Origin: Actinoplanes oblitus
Lineage (GTDB): Bacteria; Actinomycetota; Actinomycetes; Mycobacteriales; Micromonosporaceae
Direction: 5' to 3'
NCBI RefSeq assembly: GCF_030252345.1
Contig: NZ_CP126980.1
Location: forward strand, 9,185,501 to 9,249,500
DNA length: 64,000 nucleotides
Below are positions 54,812 to 62,536 of the stretch, one piece after another. A program made the translations under genes and the position numbers. The notes under the pieces were generated by a model that did no database searches, was not told the DNA's origin, and saw only the letters and a program-made list of their open reading frames with translations. The number at the start of each line of letters is the position of its first letter. Position 1 is the first letter of the stretch.

Positions 54812-55195
54812 ATGACCATGACCGCGCCCAACCTTCGTGACCGCTACCTGCAGGACTCGGTCAACACGGCGTCCCCGGCCAAACTCCTGATCATGCTCTA
54901 CGACCGGCTCATCCTCGACCTGTCGCACGGCGAGGAGGCACTCAGCCAGGGCGACCGCGAGCTGGCCAACGAAAAGATCAGTCACGCTCAGGAAATCGTC
55001 ATGGAGCTGATGGTCACCCTCGACGTGGAGGCCTGGGACGGCGCTCCCGGCCTGGCGAACCTGTACGGCTTCATCCTCACCGAGCTGATCGGCGCGAACG
55101 TCGCCAAGAGCCCGGAGCGGGTGGCCGGCTGCCGGAAACTGCTCGAGCCGCTGCGCGACGCGTGGCGCGAGGCCGCGGCCGCGGCGGCGGGCTGA
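54812..55195 (+). CDS. fliS: Flagellin export chaperone
   Basis: A 127-residue four-helix protein (LRDRYLQDSVNTASPAKLLIMLYDRLILDLSHGEEALSQGDRELANEKISHAQEIVMELMVTLD) of the FliS family, which binds the C-terminus of flagellin before export. ATG at 54812 with GAGGAG 5 bases upstream; ATG at 54818 is also in frame. 58 bases after fliD, 7 bases before the next gene. Confidence 0.95.
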   Translation: MTMTAPNLRDRYLQDSVNTASPAKLLIMLYDRLILDLSHGEEALSQGDRELANEKISHAQEIVMELMVTLDVEAWDGAPGLANLYGFILTELIGANVAKSPERVAGCRKLLEPLRDAWREAAAAAAG

Positions 55196-55202
55196 GCCGG
55201 CC

Positions 55203-55523
55203 ATGACCACGGACTGGCGGGGCGCCTGGACGGCGGCGCTCGACGAGCTGGAGATGGACGTCGCGGCGGTCGAGGCGATGCTCGCCGACGAGCACCGGCA
55301 CGCCGAGACGCCGCCGGCCGACATCTGGAAGCCGCCGACCGACCTGGGCGCGCTGCCGTTGGAACTCAAGCCACGGGCCGACGAGATCCTGACCCGCCAG
55401 CTGGCGGTGGCGGAGGAGCTGGCCCGCCGCCTCACCACCAACCGGCAGCAGAGCGCGATGACCTCGCGGATCGAGACCGGCGAAGCAGTGAAACGTCCGG
55501 TTTATCTAGACTGCGCCATGTAA
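55203..55523 (+). CDS. Small helical protein after fliS, FliT-like candidate
   Basis: A 106-residue protein (WRGAWTAALDELEMDVAAVEAMLADEH ... LTRQLAVAEELARRLTTNRQQSAMTSRIE) with predicted helices at both ends and a Pro-rich middle (PPADIWKPPTDLGALPLEL). It has no family I recognise. Its place directly after fliD-fliS is where fliT, the chaperone for FliD, stands in many flagellated bacteria, so that role is a reasonable guess. ATG at 55203, 7 bases after fliS; a terminator follows its stop. Confidence 0.75.
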   Translation: MTTDWRGAWTAALDELEMDVAAVEAMLADEHRHAETPPADIWKPPTDLGALPLELKPRADEILTRQLAVAEELARRLTTNRQQSAMTSRIETGEAVKRPVYLDCAM

Positions 55524-55532
55524 ATCCCGATG

Positions 55533-55570
55533 AACGTCCCGGAACCCCGGCCAGGGGTCCGGGACGTTTT
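55533..55570 (+). terminator. Intrinsic terminator after the fliC-fliD-fliS operon
   Basis: Arms AACGTCCCGG and CCGGGACGTT, with an inner ACCCC/GGGGT stem and one bulged base, are followed by TTTT. It begins 9 bases after the stop of the fliT-like gene and separates this operon from flgB. Confidence 0.88.
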
Positions 55571-55575
55571 CGTGT

Positions 55576-55593
55576 GCAACCTCGCAGCAACCG
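55576..55593. promoter_or_regulatory. TcrA-box-like direct repeat upstream of flgB
   Basis: GCAACCT-CGCA-GCAACCG, two 7-base units 11 bases apart, 13 of 14 positions matching the recalled TcrA box. It ends 7 bases before the CTCA element of the flgB promoter, a fitting place for an activator. Confidence 0.65.
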
Positions 55594-55600
55594 TCTGGCC

Positions 55601-55626
55601 CTCAGCGGATCGCCGGGCCCGCCGAA
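55601..55626 (+). promoter_or_regulatory. FliA-type promoter of the flgB operon
   Basis: CTCA (55601-55604), 16-base spacer, GCCGAA (55621-55626). It is 78 bases before the flgB start and immediately after the TcrA-like repeat. Confidence 0.83.
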
Positions 55627-55703
55627 CTGCATGGTACGAGCACGGATTGCTCACCGAAGTGCCACGGAACGGCGACCAGACGGATCGATCAGGGAGCTGC
55701 GAA

Positions 55704-56051
55704 GTGTTCGACGACATTTCCACGGCTGCGCTGCGCGTCGCTGTCACCGGCCTGTCGGCCCGGCAGAACGCCATTGCGAACAACATCGCGAACGTCGAGA
55801 CCCCGGGCTTCCATGCCCGTAAGGTCAAGTTCGAGGAGGCTCTTCAGGGCGCCGTCGCCCGCGGCCAGTCGCCGCTGGGCATCAACCCGAGCGTCCAGGA
55901 GTCGCTGGAGCCCACCCGGCTCAACGGCAACAACGTCAACCTCGACGAGGAGACGCTGTCGCACATCGACACCACGATGCGCTACCAGCTCACCCTCCGG
56001 GCCATCGACAGCAAGTACGGCCTGCTGCGCGACGCCATCAAGGGAGCCTGA
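55704..56051 (+). CDS. flgB: Flagellar basal-body rod protein FlgB
   Basis: A 115-residue proximal rod protein: VFDDISTAALRVAVTGLSARQNAIANNIANVETPGFHARKVKFEEAL carries the rod/hook motif ANNIANVETPGF, and VNLDEETLSHIDTTMRYQLTLRAIDSKYGLLRDAIKG is the FlgB C-terminus. GTG at 55704 with GGGAG 8 bases upstream. First gene of flgB-flgC-fliE-fliF-fliG-fliH-fliI, with its own promoter region. Confidence 0.96.
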   Translation: MFDDISTAALRVAVTGLSARQNAIANNIANVETPGFHARKVKFEEALQGAVARGQSPLGINPSVQESLEPTRLNGNNVNLDEETLSHIDTTMRYQLTLRAIDSKYGLLRDAIKGA

Positions 56052-56053
56052 GG

Positions 56054-56446
56054 ATGAGCATCTTCAACGCCATCGGGGTCGCGGGCACCGGCGTCACTGT
56101 CTATCGCAAGTGGCTCGACGCCGTCTCCGACAACATCGCGAACATGAACAACACCAGCCGGACCTCGGAGAACGCCTTCCAGGCCCGGTACGTGCAGGCC
56201 CGCGCCGCGCAGGACGGCAACGGCGCCGAGGTGGCCGGGGTGCAGCTCGGCAACGCCGAGGGCGTCCTCGCCTACGAGCCGGACAACCCGCTCGCCGACG
56301 CCGAGGGCTACGTTCGCCGGCCGGATATCGACATGGGTAGCCAGATGGCTCAGATGATGATGGCGCAGCGCTCCTACCAGGCCAACCTCTCGGTCGTGGA
56401 CCGCGCTCGGGACGCGTACGCGGCCGCCATCAACCTCGGGAAGTGA
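56054..56446 (+). CDS. flgC: Flagellar basal-body rod protein FlgC
   Basis: A 130-residue rod protein: MSIFNAIGVAGTGVTVYRKWLDAVSDNIANMNNTSRTSENAFQARYVQ, with the motif SDNIANMNNT, and the C-terminus IDMGSQMAQMMMAQRSYQANLSVVDRARDAYAAAINLGK. Starts 2 bases after the flgB stop. Its stop overlaps the possible GTG of fliE. Confidence 0.96.
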   Translation: MSIFNAIGVAGTGVTVYRKWLDAVSDNIANMNNTSRTSENAFQARYVQARAAQDGNGAEVAGVQLGNAEGVLAYEPDNPLADAEGYVRRPDIDMGSQMAQMMMAQRSYQANLSVVDRARDAYAAAINLGK

Positions 56447-56448
56447 TC

Positions 56449-56793
56449 ATGATGTCGGCGATCAATCCCATCGGCGGAATCTCCGGCTTCAGCGGAATCT
56501 CCGGAATTTCGGGTATGTCAGGTCTGAGCGACAAGCTCGACCTCGACGAGGCCGCCAAGACCAGCAGCCCCAACACCGACTTCGCCCGCATGTTGTCCAA
56601 GGGCCTGGAGAGCGTCCAGGCCTCCCAGGACAAGGCGAACGACCTCGCGGTCCAGGTGGCCAACGGACAACTGCAGGACCCCGCCCAGTACACGATGGCC
56701 GCCAACGAGGCGTCCCTCGGCCTTCAGATGACGCTGGCGGTCCGCAACAAGGCCGTCGAGGCCTTCCAAGAGATCATGAGGATGCAGGCCTGA
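56449..56793 (+). CDS. fliE: Flagellar hook-basal body complex protein FliE
   Basis: A 114-residue protein. The C-terminal part (DFARMLSKGLESVQASQDKANDLAVQVANGQLQDPAQYTMAANEASLGLQMTLAVRNKAVEAFQEIMRMQ) is FliE, which joins the MS ring to the rod. The N-terminus is unusual: short repeats of G-[IFM]-S-G (GGISGFSGISGISGMSGLS), which look flexible. ATG at 56449 is favoured by GGGAAG 6 bases upstream; GTG at 56443 would overlap the flgC stop (GTGA). Confidence 0.93.
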   Translation: MMSAINPIGGISGFSGISGISGMSGLSDKLDLDEAAKTSSPNTDFARMLSKGLESVQASQDKANDLAVQVANGQLQDPAQYTMAANEASLGLQMTLAVRNKAVEAFQEIMRMQA

Positions 56794-56794
56794 G

Positions 56795-58417
56795 ATGACT
56801 GACCGCCTTCCCGCTCCGGTACGCCGCATAACGGACACCTTCAAGTCCTTCACGCCGGGACAGAAGGCTGTCACGATCTTCGCCGTCATCGCCATCCTCG
56901 TCGGTGGCTACTTCTTCGCGACGTGGGCGGCGAAACCGTCGTACGCGATCCTGTTCAACAACCTCTCGACGAAGGACGCGAGTGCCATCGTCGAGTCGTT
57001 GCAGAAGTCGAACACCTCGTACGAGCTGGCGAACGACGGACAGACCATCATGGTGCCGCGCGACCAGGTGAACGCGCTGCGGCTCCAGCTCTCCGGCGAG
57101 GGCCTGCCCAACGACGAGGGCACCGGTTACTCGCTGCTGGACCAGCAGGGCATCACCACCAGCGACTTCATGCAGCACGCCAACTACCAGCGGGCGCTCG
57201 AGGGCGAGCTCGCCAAGACCATCAAGTCGATCGACGGCGTCGAGGCGGCCACCGTGCACCTGGTGCTGCCGCAGAAGGACGTCTTCGCCGAGAGCGCCGC
57301 CAAGCCGACCGCCTCGGTGCTGGTCGCCTCCAAGTCGACCAGCCCGCTCAGCGGCGACCAGGTGCAGGCGATCGTGCACCTGGTCGCCTCCAGCGTCGAA
57401 GGCCTGGACCCCACCCAGGTCACGGTGGCCGGCGCGGACGGCAAGATCCTCTCCACCGGCGGCGGCGCGGCGATCGCGACCGGCGGGGACAGCGGCTCCG
57501 AGGCGCAGACCGTCGAGTTCCAGAACCGGATGAACGCCGCGCTGCAGACCATGCTGGACCGGCTGGTCGGCCCCGGGCACTCGGTCGTCACCACCACCGC
57601 CGACCTGGACTTCGACCAGACCGAGACGCGGAGCAAGACGTACAGCTCGGATCCGTCACTGCCGTCGCTGTCGGAGACCACCAGCTCGGAGACGTACAGC
57701 GGCAGCGGCACCGGCAACGGCGGCGTGCTGGGCCCGGACAACATCCAGGTACCGAACGGCGCCGGCTCCAACGGCCAGTACGCCAACAAGAACGAGGCCC
57801 GCAACAACGCGCTCAACGAGACGCAGGAGGTCCGGCGGAAGGCGCCCGGCAGCATCCGGCGGCTGAACGTGGCGGTCCTGCTGGACAGCACCACCGCCGC
57901 CTCGGTCGACCCCACCCAGGTGCAGCAGCTGGTCAGCTCGGCGGCCGGCATCGACGCCACCCGCGGCGACACCATCGCGGTCAGCGCCATGCCGTTCGAC
58001 ACCTCGGCGCAGCAGGCGGCCAAGAACGAGCTCGCCGCGGCGGCCGCCGCGGACAAGCAGAACAAGCAGATGACCCTGGTCAAGACCGGCGCGCTGGCCT
58101 TCGTGGTGCTGGCCCTGATCTTCCTGGCCTGGCGGGCCAGCCGGCGGGCCAAGCGCCGCCAGCAGCTCACCGCCGAGGAGAAGGCGCACCTGGAGGAGAT
58201 GCAGGCCGCGCTGGAGGCCCAGCGGCAGGCCGAGCTGGAGGCCACCCAGGCGATGAGCGCCGCCGCGATGATCGAGGGTGGCGCCCCGATGCAGGTGCAC
58301 GACGAGGCCCGCGAGGAGCGGCACCGGGAGATCGAGCAGATGGTCCAGGAGAAGCCGGACGAGATGGCCACTCTCCTGCGCGGCTGGATGTCGGCCGACG
58401 CGACCACGCACCACTAG
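56795..58417 (+). CDS. fliF: Flagellar MS-ring protein FliF
   Basis: A 540-residue membrane protein forming the MS ring. Helix 1 is about 27-47 (KAVTIFAVIAILVGGYFFATW), helix 2 about 428-446 (GALAFVVLALIFLAW). Between them lie ring-building domains (YAILFNNLSTKDASAIVESLQKSNTSYELANDGQTIMVPRDQVNALRLQL, ALEGELAKTIKSIDGVEAATVHLVLPQKDVF). The C-terminal tail that binds FliG is acidic and helical (EIEQMVQEKPDEMATLLRGWM). ATG 56795 lies one base after the fliE stop. Confidence 0.96.
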   Translation: MTDRLPAPVRRITDTFKSFTPGQKAVTIFAVIAILVGGYFFATWAAKPSYAILFNNLSTKDASAIVESLQKSNTSYELANDGQTIMVPRDQVNALRLQLSGEGLPNDEGTGYSLLDQQGITTSDFMQHANYQRALEGELAKTIKSIDGVEAATVHLVLPQKDVFAESAAKPTASVLVASKSTSPLSGDQVQAIVHLVASSVEGLDPTQVTVAGADGKILSTGGGAAIATGGDSGSEAQTVEFQNRMNAALQTMLDRLVGPGHSVVTTTADLDFDQTETRSKTYSSDPSLPSLSETTSSETYSGSGTGNGGVLGPDNIQVPNGAGSNGQYANKNEARNNALNETQEVRRKAPGSIRRLNVAVLLDSTTAASVDPTQVQQLVSSAAGIDATRGDTIAVSAMPFDTSAQQAAKNELAAAAAADKQNKQMTLVKTGALAFVVLALIFLAWRASRRAKRRQQLTAEEKAHLEEMQAALEAQRQAELEATQAMSAAAMIEGGAPMQVHDEAREERHREIEQMVQEKPDEMATLLRGWMSADATTHH

Positions 58418-58429
58418 GAGGAGTAGGCG

Positions 58430-59455
58430 TTGACCACACCCGCGCTCACCACGCTCTCCATGACGGGCGTACGCAAAGCGGCGATAATGCTGATCCAGTT
58501 CGGCAAGGAACAATCCGCGCAGGTGCTGGCGAACATGACCGAGAAGGAGGTCGAGGCGCTCTCCGCCGAGGTGGCGCGGCTGGGCAAGCTCGACCCCGTC
58601 CAGGTCGACGACGTGATGGACGAGTTCTACGCCATGGCGACCACCCGGTTCGCCGGGTCCGGTGGCATGGACTACGCCCGCGAGCTGCTGGAGGCGTCGC
58701 TCGGCAAGGACCGAGCGGCGCTGATCCTGGACCGGCTCGAGGCGTCGATGAACGACATCCCGTTCAACTTCCTCAGCCACGCCGACCCCCGGCAGTTGCT
58801 CTCCTACGTGCAGTACGAGCACCCGCAGACCATCGCGCTGGTGCTCGCCCACATCCCGGCCGGGCTCGCTTCGTCGATCCTGGCCGGTTTGCCGTTGGAG
58901 GTGCAGACCGAGGTCGCGCACCGGATCGCGATCATGGACCGCACCTCGCCGGACATCATCCGGCAGGTGGAGAGCGCGTTGCAGCGCAAGCTGTCCAGCG
59001 TGCTGCAGCCGGACGAACTCTCCACCGTCGGCGGCCTGCAACCCCTGGTGGACATCATCAACCGCGCCGACCGCACCACCGAGCGGCTCATCCTGGAGGC
59101 CCTGGAATCCCGCAGCCCCGAGCTGGCCGAGGAGATCCGGCGCCGGATGTTCATGTTCGAGGACATCGTGAACCTCGAGGACCGGGCGGTACAGCTGATC
59201 CTGCGCCAGGTGGAGCCGGCCGACCTGGCCACCGCGCTCAAGGGCGTGCCGGAGACGGTGCGCGACAAGGTCACCAAGAACCTCTCCGAGCGCGGCCGGG
59301 AGAACCTGCTCGAGGAGATGGACCTGCTCGGCCCGGTGAAGGTCAAGATGGTCGAGGAGGCGCAGGCCAAGATCGTCGGGGTGATCCGCACCCTGGAGGA
59401 CTCCGGCCAGATCGAGATCCAGCGTGGTGGCGAGGCCGATGAGCTCATCGCCTGA
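58430..59455 (+). CDS. fliG: Flagellar motor switch protein FliG
   Basis: A 341-residue FliG, part of the C ring that determines torque and direction. N-terminal region TGVRKAAIMLIQFGKEQSAQVLANMTEKEVEALSAEVARLG, the middle-domain motif EHPQTIALVLAHI (about 126-138), and the C-terminal charged torque helix region (FMFEDIVNLEDRAVQLILRQVEPADLATALKG). Start is TTG at 58430 with AGGAGGAG 7 bases upstream. The 3' end overlaps fliH by 17 bases. Confidence 0.96.
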   Translation: MTTPALTTLSMTGVRKAAIMLIQFGKEQSAQVLANMTEKEVEALSAEVARLGKLDPVQVDDVMDEFYAMATTRFAGSGGMDYARELLEASLGKDRAALILDRLEASMNDIPFNFLSHADPRQLLSYVQYEHPQTIALVLAHIPAGLASSILAGLPLEVQTEVAHRIAIMDRTSPDIIRQVESALQRKLSSVLQPDELSTVGGLQPLVDIINRADRTTERLILEALESRSPELAEEIRRRMFMFEDIVNLEDRAVQLILRQVEPADLATALKGVPETVRDKVTKNLSERGRENLLEEMDLLGPVKVKMVEEAQAKIVGVIRTLEDSGQIEIQRGGEADELIA

Positions 59456-60107
59456 CCGGCCGGTGATCCGCGGGGCGGTGGCCGAGACGGCCACCGCCGC
59501 CCGGTTCGCCACCGACCTGAAGCTGCCCGACCCGAACGACCCGAAGCTGCTGGAGGAGGCCCGGCAGCAGGCCCGGGCCGCCGGCTACGCCGAGGGCTGG
59601 GCGCAGGGCAAGCGGGAGGCCGCGGCCGCCGCCGAGGCCGCCGCGGCGCGCGCGCTGGAGGCCGAGCACCAGCACGACCACCGGCGCTCGGCCGCCCTCG
59701 CGCACGCCGTGAACGCCCTCGGCCGGGCCGTCACCGAGCTGGAGAACCAGCTCATGCCCACCTTCACCGAGCTGCAGGAACTCGTGCTGGCCAGCGCGTT
59801 CGAGCTGGCCGAGGCGATCGTCGGGCGGAATCTGCACGACGATCCGGAGCGCGGCCGGGACGCGCTGCGCCGGGCGATGACCGCCGCGCCGGAGCACGGC
59901 GACGTGCGCCTGCGCCTGCACCCGGACGACTACGCCACGCTGGTCGCCGACGACGGCGCCGAGTTCGACTACCAGGGCCGCCGGATCACCCTGCACCCCG
60001 ACCCCGGGCTGCGGCCCGGTGACGCGGTGGCCGAGACCGGCACCGCCACCGTCGACGCCACCATCGCGGCCGCGGTGGCCCGCGCCCGGGAGGCGCTGCG
60101 GATATGA
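59439..60107 (+). CDS. fliH: Flagellar export ATPase regulator FliH
   Basis: A 222-residue protein with the FliH/V-ATPase E-subunit layout: Ala/Glu/Arg-rich coiled coil (LLEEARQQARAAGYAEGWAQGKREAAAAAEAAAARALEAEHQHDHR) and C-terminal domain (VLASAFELAEAIVGRNLHDDPERGRDALRRAMTAA, VRLRLHPDDYATLV). It controls FliI. The ATG at 59439 has GAGG 4 bases upstream; GTG at 59424 is an alternative. It overlaps fliG (17 bases) and fliI (4 bases). Confidence 0.92.
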   Translation: MSSSPDRPVIRGAVAETATAARFATDLKLPDPNDPKLLEEARQQARAAGYAEGWAQGKREAAAAAEAAAARALEAEHQHDHRRSAALAHAVNALGRAVTELENQLMPTFTELQELVLASAFELAEAIVGRNLHDDPERGRDALRRAMTAAPEHGDVRLRLHPDDYATLVADDGAEFDYQGRRITLHPDPGLRPGDAVAETGTATVDATIAAAVARAREALRI

Positions 60108-61411
60108 CCGACCTCTTCCAGCACCGCATCCAGAGCGCCATCGACGCGGCCCGGCCCACTGTCAGCGGCCGGGTAACCGGCGCCGTCGGCCTGCGGGTCA
60201 CGGTGAGCGGGCTGGAAGCCCGGGTCGGTGAACTGCTGCGGATCGGCACCGGGCCGGACGCGGTGCTGGCCGAGGTCGCGGCCCTGGACGGGCAGCAGCT
60301 CAACTGCCTGCCACTCGGCCCGATCGCCGGGATCGGCGCCGGCACCCCGGCGGTGAGCACCGGCGGGCCGCTGCGCATCGCGGTCGGACCGGACCTGCGC
60401 GGCCGGATCCTGGACGGCCTCGGCCGCCCGATGGACGGCGGCCCACCGCTGCGCGGCGAGCTGGTCGGTATCGAACAGGCCCCGCCGTCGGCGATGGAAC
60501 GCCAGCTGGTCGACCGGCCGATGTCGCTGGGCGTCCGGGTGCTGGACACCCTCGTCCCGTGCGGCCGCGGCCAGCGCATCGGCATCTTCGCCGGCTCCGG
60601 CGTCGGCAAGTCCACCCTGATGAGCATGATCACCCGGGGCACCTCGGCCGAGCTGAACGTGGTCGCCCTGGTCGGTGAGCGCGGCCGGGAGGTGCGCGAG
60701 TTCATCGAGCACGACCTCGGCGAGGAGGGCCTGGCCCGGTCGGTGGTGGTGATCGCCACCTCGGACACGCCGCCGCTGGTCCGGCTGCGGGCCGGCTCGG
60801 TCGCCACCCGGATCGCCGAGTACTACCGCGACGAGGGCGCCGACGTGCTGCTGATGATGGACAGCGTCACGCGCGCCGCGATGGCCCAGCGCGAGGTAGG
60901 CCTCTCGGTCGGCGAGCCGCCGGCCACCCGCGGCTATCCGCCCTCGGTCTTCGCCATGCTGGCCAGCCTGCTGGAACGCGCCGGGCCGGGCGCCCGCGGC
61001 AGCATCACCGGTCTCTACACGGTGCTGGTCGAGGGCGACGACCACAACGAGCCGATCGCCGACGCGGCCCGCTCGATCCTGGACGGCCACATCGTGCTGG
61101 ACCGCAAACTGGCCACGGCCGGGCACTTCCCCAGCATCCAGGCCCTCGACTCGATCTCCCGGGTGGCCAACAAGATCACCAGCCGGGACCAGCGCGCGGA
61201 CGCCACCGAGTTGCGCCGGCTGATGGCCGCGCACCGCGAGGTCCGCGAGCTGGTCGAGATCGGCGCCTACGTCCCGGGCACCAACCCGGAGGCCGACCGG
61301 GCCAACGCCGCCTGGCCGCGGATCAGCGCCTTCCTCCGCCAGGACCTGGACGAACGCATCACCGCAGACGACGCCTGGGCCCAGCTGCGAGCGCTGCTGG
61401 CCACCACCTGA
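60104..61411 (+). CDS. fliI: Flagellar protein export ATPase FliI
   Basis: A 435-residue F1-beta-like ATPase that drives flagellar type III export. Walker A GSGVGKST (164-171), Walker B region VLLMMDSVTRAAMAQREVGLSVGEPPATRGYPPSVFAML, and LVGERGREVREFIEHDLGEEGLARSVVVIATSDTPPLVR. ATG overlaps the fliH stop (ATGA). Last gene of the flgB operon: a 660-base gap without genes follows. Confidence 0.97.
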   Translation: MTDLFQHRIQSAIDAARPTVSGRVTGAVGLRVTVSGLEARVGELLRIGTGPDAVLAEVAALDGQQLNCLPLGPIAGIGAGTPAVSTGGPLRIAVGPDLRGRILDGLGRPMDGGPPLRGELVGIEQAPPSAMERQLVDRPMSLGVRVLDTLVPCGRGQRIGIFAGSGVGKSTLMSMITRGTSAELNVVALVGERGREVREFIEHDLGEEGLARSVVVIATSDTPPLVRLRAGSVATRIAEYYRDEGADVLLMMDSVTRAAMAQREVGLSVGEPPATRGYPPSVFAMLASLLERAGPGARGSITGLYTVLVEGDDHNEPIADAARSILDGHIVLDRKLATAGHFPSIQALDSISRVANKITSRDQRADATELRRLMAAHREVRELVEIGAYVPGTNPEADRANAAWPRISAFLRQDLDERITADDAWAQLRALLATT

Positions 61412-62003
61412 GCCGGTAGCCCGCGCGCCGCTTTCCGGACAAACCACCCTCGCTGCCGCGATGCCGCCGGAACGTCTCCGGATCCTTTTCCGGTACGACT
61501 CGGAGTCCCGTGGCGGTCGGCTCGCGAGGCCCGGCCCCCGCACGACCGCGGCGCGTGTCGTGCGGGTCCGCTGTCCGGCACGGTCACGTCCGGGTCGTCC
61601 GTTGTCCGGCACGGTCACGTCCGGGTCGTCCGTTGTCCGGCACGGTCACATCCGGGTCGTCCGCTGTCCCGCGCTGGCACATCGGGGTCGTGCATGACCT
61701 CCGAGACAACCGTGAGCAGCGGCGGACCCGCATGACACGCGCTGCGATCCGGACCGGGCGCGGTCTCGCGCACTGACCAGCCCTGGAGCGACAAGTCGTA
61801 CAAAATATGTTTTGTTCGGCGGATCGGCCAACCGGCGTGAAGCGGACCGGAAGCGGGCTGAGCAGCGCGCGGCGAGTCGGCGGCGGCGAGCGGGCGAAGT
61901 GCGGGTGTCCGGGCCGAAAACGGGCTGAAGAGGAGGCGCGGAGCGGACCGTGACGCAGCGTGGACCGCGCGGCCGGGCCGGCGCCAAAAGTTGGGTGCAA
62001 CGG
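61412..62003. other. Gap between fliI and the fliJ promoter
   Basis: Holds the 31-base tandem array (61571-61694) and, around 61795-61815, a short AT-rich patch (ACAAAATATGTTTTGTTCGG), rare in this genome. No credible gene. I see no strong terminator directly after fliI. Confidence 0.45.
61571..61694. repeat. 31-bp tandem repeats between fliI and fliJ
   Basis: Units start with TGTCCGGCAC at 61571, 61602 and 61633, and a degenerate fourth (TGTCCCGCGCTGGCAC) at 61664, all exactly 31 bases apart. Each contains GGTCACGTCCGGGTCGTCC with few changes. Confidence 0.9.
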
Positions 62004-62030
62004 CTCAGCGAGTGGCGCGGGTGTGCCGAA
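62004..62030 (+). promoter_or_regulatory. FliA-type promoter of fliJ
   Basis: CTCA (62004-62007), 17-base spacer, GCCGAA (62025-62030), 42 bases before the fliJ start. It makes fliJ and the genes after it a separate transcription unit. Confidence 0.83.
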
Positions 62031-62071
62031 GCGGTCAAGTGAGGGCCCCACGGCCCCGCTAGGAGGCCAGC

Positions 62072-62536
62072 ATGAACCGCCTGTTCCGTCTCACTCCGGT
62101 GCTGCGCGCGCGCAAGGCGCAGGAGGACGCCGCTCGTGGCGAGCTGATCCAGTCCCGCGCCGAGATCCGGGAGGCGCAGGCTCTGGTCAAGCGCCGGCAG
62201 CTCGATCTGGTCGGAGCCGACGCACCGTCCGAGGGTTCGGCCCGGGCGATGGTCGCGGCCCTGGTGGCGCGGCAGTCGCTGGCGTCTGGGGTGTTCAGCG
62301 CGCAGCGGATGGTCACCGACGCCGAGGAGGTCGAGCGGGAGAAGATGGCCGCGCTGACCGACGCGGCGAAGCGCCGGCGGGCCGTGGAGATGCTCTCCGA
62401 GCGGCACGCCGCCATGGTCAAGGCCCACGACCTGCGCACCGACCAGGCGAACCTGGACGAGCTGGCGGTCACCTCGAAGGCCCGTAACGCCGCCCGCGGC
62501 GGCGCACCCGCCGAGGAGAACGGGAGTGACGCATGA
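62072..62536 (+). CDS. fliJ: Flagellar export protein FliJ
   Basis: A 154-residue coiled-coil protein (MNRLFRLTPVLRARKAQEDAARGELIQSRAEIREAQALVKRRQLDLVGA ... VERE, KRRRAVEMLSERHAAMVKAHDLRTDQANLDELAVTSKARN) of the FliJ type, which forms the central stalk with the FliI ATPase. ATG at 62072 with AGGAGG 6 bases upstream. It is followed by a 4-base overlap with the hydrolase gene. FliA-type promoter directly upstream. Confidence 0.9.
   Translation: MNRLFRLTPVLRARKAQEDAARGELIQSRAEIREAQALVKRRQLDLVGADAPSEGSARAMVAALVARQSLASGVFSAQRMVTDAEEVEREKMAALTDAAKRRRAVEMLSERHAAMVKAHDLRTDQANLDELAVTSKARNAARGGAPAEENGSDA

Noticed and set aside
56923..59442. Long plus-strand frame overlapping fliF and fliG in another phase
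   Set aside because: Low-complexity Arg/Gly/Ala translation; fliF and fliG in the other phases have full-length conserved domains.
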